This document shows positions 50,997 through 52,695 of a stretch of 52,695 nucleotides of DNA, piece after piece. Each line of letters opens with the position of its first letter. The stretch's first letter is position 1. Below the pieces are notes generated by a model. That model was not told where the DNA came from. It was given only the letters and a program-made list of their open reading frames with translations, and searched no databases. Both the position numbers and the translations under genes were made by a program. Where the stretch lies: contig CAIMLX010000072.1 in assembly GCA_903842455.1 (NCBI GenBank), forward strand, positions 1 through 52,695. The letters are read 5' to 3'. Source of the stretch: an uncultured Hyphomicrobiales bacterium (lineage in GTDB: Bacteria; Pseudomonadota; Alphaproteobacteria; Rhizobiales; Devosiaceae).

Positions 50997-51770
50997 ATGC
51001 GTGCGCTGGGGCCGGGCCGGTCGAGGCGTCGCAGCGGCCGGTTGGTTGGCGCAAGCGTGCTGGTGCTGCTTGGTATGCCGAGCCATGCGGCCGAGGTGAG
51101 TGTGGCGGTGGCCGCCAATTTCACCCGGCCGGCCGAAGCGATCAGCGCCGCGTTCACTGCCCTGACGGGCGACACGGTGGTGCTCTCGTTCGGTGCCACC
51201 GGCGCGCTCTATGCCCAGATCACGCAGGCCGCCCCGTTCGACATCCTTCTTGCGGCAGACAATGAGCGGCCCCAACTGGCAGTAGCGAACGGCTTCGGCG
51301 TCGAGGGCACCGTGTTCACCTACGCGGCAGGCAAGCTGGCGCTCTACTCGCCGACCATCGATGTCAGCGATGGCCCCGCAGTCCTCGCGGCCGCCTCGTT
51401 CCAGCACATCGCGATTGCCGATCCCCTGTCGGCGCCCTATGGCCGCGCAGCGGTGGAGACCATTGCCGCGCTGGGGCTTGCCGATCTCCTCGTGCCCCTC
51501 CAGGTGACGGGGCAGAGCATCTCGCAGACACTGCAGTTCGTCGACAGCGGCAATGCCGAGCTCGGTTTCGTTGCCCTTGGCCAGGTGAGCGAGAAGCCGG
51601 CCAGCCAGGTCTGGGTCGTCCCGGCAGCCTATCATGCGCCGATCCTGCAGGATGCGGTGCTGCTGAAACAGGGCGAAGCCAATCCGGCCGCCAGAGCCTT
51701 CCTCGCGTTCCTGCGGGGGCCCGAGGCAACTGTCATCATCAGGCAATACGGCTACGATCTGGCGCAGTGA
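50997..51770 (+). CDS. modA: Molybdate ABC transporter binding protein (257 aa)
   Basis: Periplasmic molybdate/tungstate-binding protein. A long basic leader (MRALGPGRSRRR) precedes a hydrophobic segment with cleavage after SHA, then EVSVAVAANFTRPAEAI, SFGATGALYAQI, PFDILLAADNERP and the anion-site YGRAAVE/ELGFVALGQ segments. No ribosome binding site is seen; the start lies 6 bases after the eda stop, so translation may depend on upstream ribosomes. It is followed by modB. Confidence 0.93.
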   Translation: MRALGPGRSRRRSGRLVGASVLVLLGMPSHAAEVSVAVAANFTRPAEAISAAFTALTGDTVVLSFGATGALYAQITQAAPFDILLAADNERPQLAVANGFGVEGTVFTYAAGKLALYSPTIDVSDGPAVLAAASFQHIAIADPLSAPYGRAAVETIAALGLADLLVPLQVTGQSISQTLQFVDSGNAELGFVALGQVSEKPASQVWVVPAAYHAPILQDAVLLKQGEANPAARAFLAFLRGPEATVIIRQYGYDLAQ

Positions 51771-51787
51771 GGCGATGCGGATGATCC

Positions 51788-52465
51788 ATGCTGAGCCTTA
51801 GCGAAATCGCGGCGCCGGTTGCCCTGTCGCTGACGCTCGCCCTTATCGTGACGTTGCTGCTCGTCGTCATCGCGACGCCGATCGCCTGGTGGCTGTGCCG
51901 GTCGACCTGGCGCGGGAAGGAGGCCGTCGCGGCGATCGTGGCGCTGCCACTGGTGCTGCCGCCGACGGTGCTCGGTTTCTACCTGCTGATCGCACTCGGC
52001 CCAAGCGGCCCCGGCGGTGCGCTCGCCTCGCTATGGGGAGCGAGGACGCTGGCCTTTTCCTTCGAGGGGCTGGTCATCGGCTCGGTGATCTACTCCCTGC
52101 CCTTCATGGTGCAGCCGCTGCGCAATGCGTTCGAGGCGTTCGGCGACGAACCGATCGAGGCGGCGCACACACTGGGCGCCTCCCGAATGCAGACCTTCTT
52201 CCGTGTAGCGATGCCGCTGGCCCGCCGCGGCTACCTGGCCGGCGCGGTGCTGACCTTTGCGCATACGGTGGGCGAGTTCGGCGTGGTCCTGATGATCGGC
52301 GGCAACATCCCTGGTAAGACCAAGGTGTTGTCCATCGCCATCTACGACTATGTGGAGCGGCTGGAATGGGGCAGCGCCCACATCCTCGCCGCGGGCATGG
52401 TAGTGTTCGGCTTCGTGGTGGTGACGGCGGTGATGATGATCGAGAAGCGGGTGGGGAACCGCTAG
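51788..52465 (+). CDS. modB: Molybdate ABC transporter permease (225 aa)
   Basis: Inner-membrane channel subunit with about five to six helices. The ABC-interacting EAA loop is visible as [25 protein letters not shown], preceded by [15 protein letters not shown] and [21 protein letters not shown], and followed by [22 protein letters not shown], all ModB-typical. An ATPase gene modC would be expected next but the following gene is on the other strand, so modC is not within reach here. Confidence 0.95.
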   Translation: MLSLSEIAAPVALSLTLALIVTLLLVVIATPIAWWLCRSTWRGKEAVAAIVALPLVLPPTVLGFYLLIALGPSGPGGALASLWGARTLAFSFEGLVIGSVIYSLPFMVQPLRNAFEAFGDEPIEAAHTLGASRMQTFFRVAMPLARRGYLAGAVLTFAHTVGEFGVVLMIGGNIPGKTKVLSIAIYDYVERLEWGSAHILAAGMVVFGFVVVTAVMMIEKRVGNR

Positions 52466-52494
52466 AGCCGATCCCTACTAGCCGCGACGGACAC

Positions 52495-52695
52495 TCACTT
52501 GTGTGGAGCCATCGCCGCCCGAACGTCGGCGCTCGACACTGTCGCGATCCAGGCTTCGCTGTCCCGGGCGCCGAAGCTGACGATGAGACGCTCGCCATCC
52601 TCGTGCCAGGCGAGCCCCGCTGCGAACTCGATCCCACGGGCGAGGAGCACGAATGGCTCGGTCAGTTGGCGGACCTGATCGCCGGTATCGAGCCA
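52495..52695 (-). CDS. Unidentified C-terminal fragment (66 aa seen, cut by window edge)
   Basis: The minus-strand frame runs off the right edge and ends at the TGA at 52495-52497. The visible tail has PFVLLARGIEFAAGLAWHEDGERLIVSFG, then EAWIATVSSADVRAAM. The pattern of an IEFAAGLAWH strand followed by a serine-glycine strand resembles the end of some glycan-acting proteins in Hyphomicrobiales, but the family is not established. It ends 30 bases beyond modB, convergent. Confidence 0.65.
   Translation of the reverse strand, partial: WLDTGDQVRQLTEPFVLLARGIEFAAGLAWHEDGERLIVSFGARDSEAWIATVSSADVRAAMAPHK

Overview
The window is GC-rich, densely packed bacterial chromosome. An alphaproteobacterium of the Hyphomicrobiales type (Devosia-like) fits best. 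This is inference from the initiator tRNA sequence (anticodon stem with A-U replacing the first of the three usual G-C pairs), the paired CCCGGC-GAAG-GCCGGG repeats, the CCCTCTCCC/GGGAGAGGG palindromes and the gene repertoire. No rRNA, CRISPR array or prophage was seen. The only clear mobile element is an IS256-family copy cut by the left edge, next to an initiator tRNA.

Layout. 1-1.5 kb: IS256 transposase, a small unknown gene, tRNA-fMet. 1.7-7.0 kb: secreted hypothetical, Tas-like aldo/keto reductase, DUF599 membrane protein, Sel1-repeat protein, esterase. 7.0-7.8 kb: bacterioferritin-associated ferredoxin and bacterioferritin. 7.8-9.5 kb: a repeat-rich gene-free stretch and a YbhE-type lactonase. 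9.6-12.8 kb: a translationally coupled operon in which a Rieske-type oxygenase has been taken apart. The catalytic subunit has no cluster-binding region, and a complete Rieske domain sits at the N-terminus of the VanB-type reductase encoded next; a GST follows. 12.9-20.4 kb: ROK regulator, galactonate-dehydratase-like enolase, sugar-nucleotide epimerase, DUF6311 membrane protein, pncB, hydroxypyruvate isomerase. 20.4-27.8 kb: REP doublet, siderophore-interacting reductase, MhqO/MhqD-like pair, a GGDEF remnant, L,D-transpeptidase, small acetyltransferase, DedA, RidA, ChrA. 27.9-31.7 kb: a sugar-acid cluster (FAH-type hydrolase, FucU mutarotase, GntR regulator, divergent UxaA-like dehydratase). 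32.1-35.9 kb: CueR and CopA with a palindromic repeat embedded in the copA reading frame and copied just downstream. 36-44 kb: alpha-hydroxy-acid oxidase, His-tailed DMT exporter, an ECF sigma/anti-sigma/secreted-protein operon, an SRPBCC protein, and a TRAP transporter whose binding protein is tail-to-tail with its permeases. 44.2-52.7 kb: VOC protein, a Gfo/Idh/MocA-aldo/keto reductase fusion, PfkB kinase, diheme cytochrome c, ParDE with operator, a degenerate HNH-like protein, Eda, ModA, ModB and a cut gene at the right edge.

The strongest candidate for something undescribed is the split Rieske oxygenase at 9575-12848. Next are the in-frame repeat in copA, the possible small transcript in the interval bounded by a copy of the lactonase gene end, the dehydrogenase-reductase fusion, and the fucose/altronate-type hybrid sugar-acid locus. 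Functions are read from motifs by eye; no database search was run.
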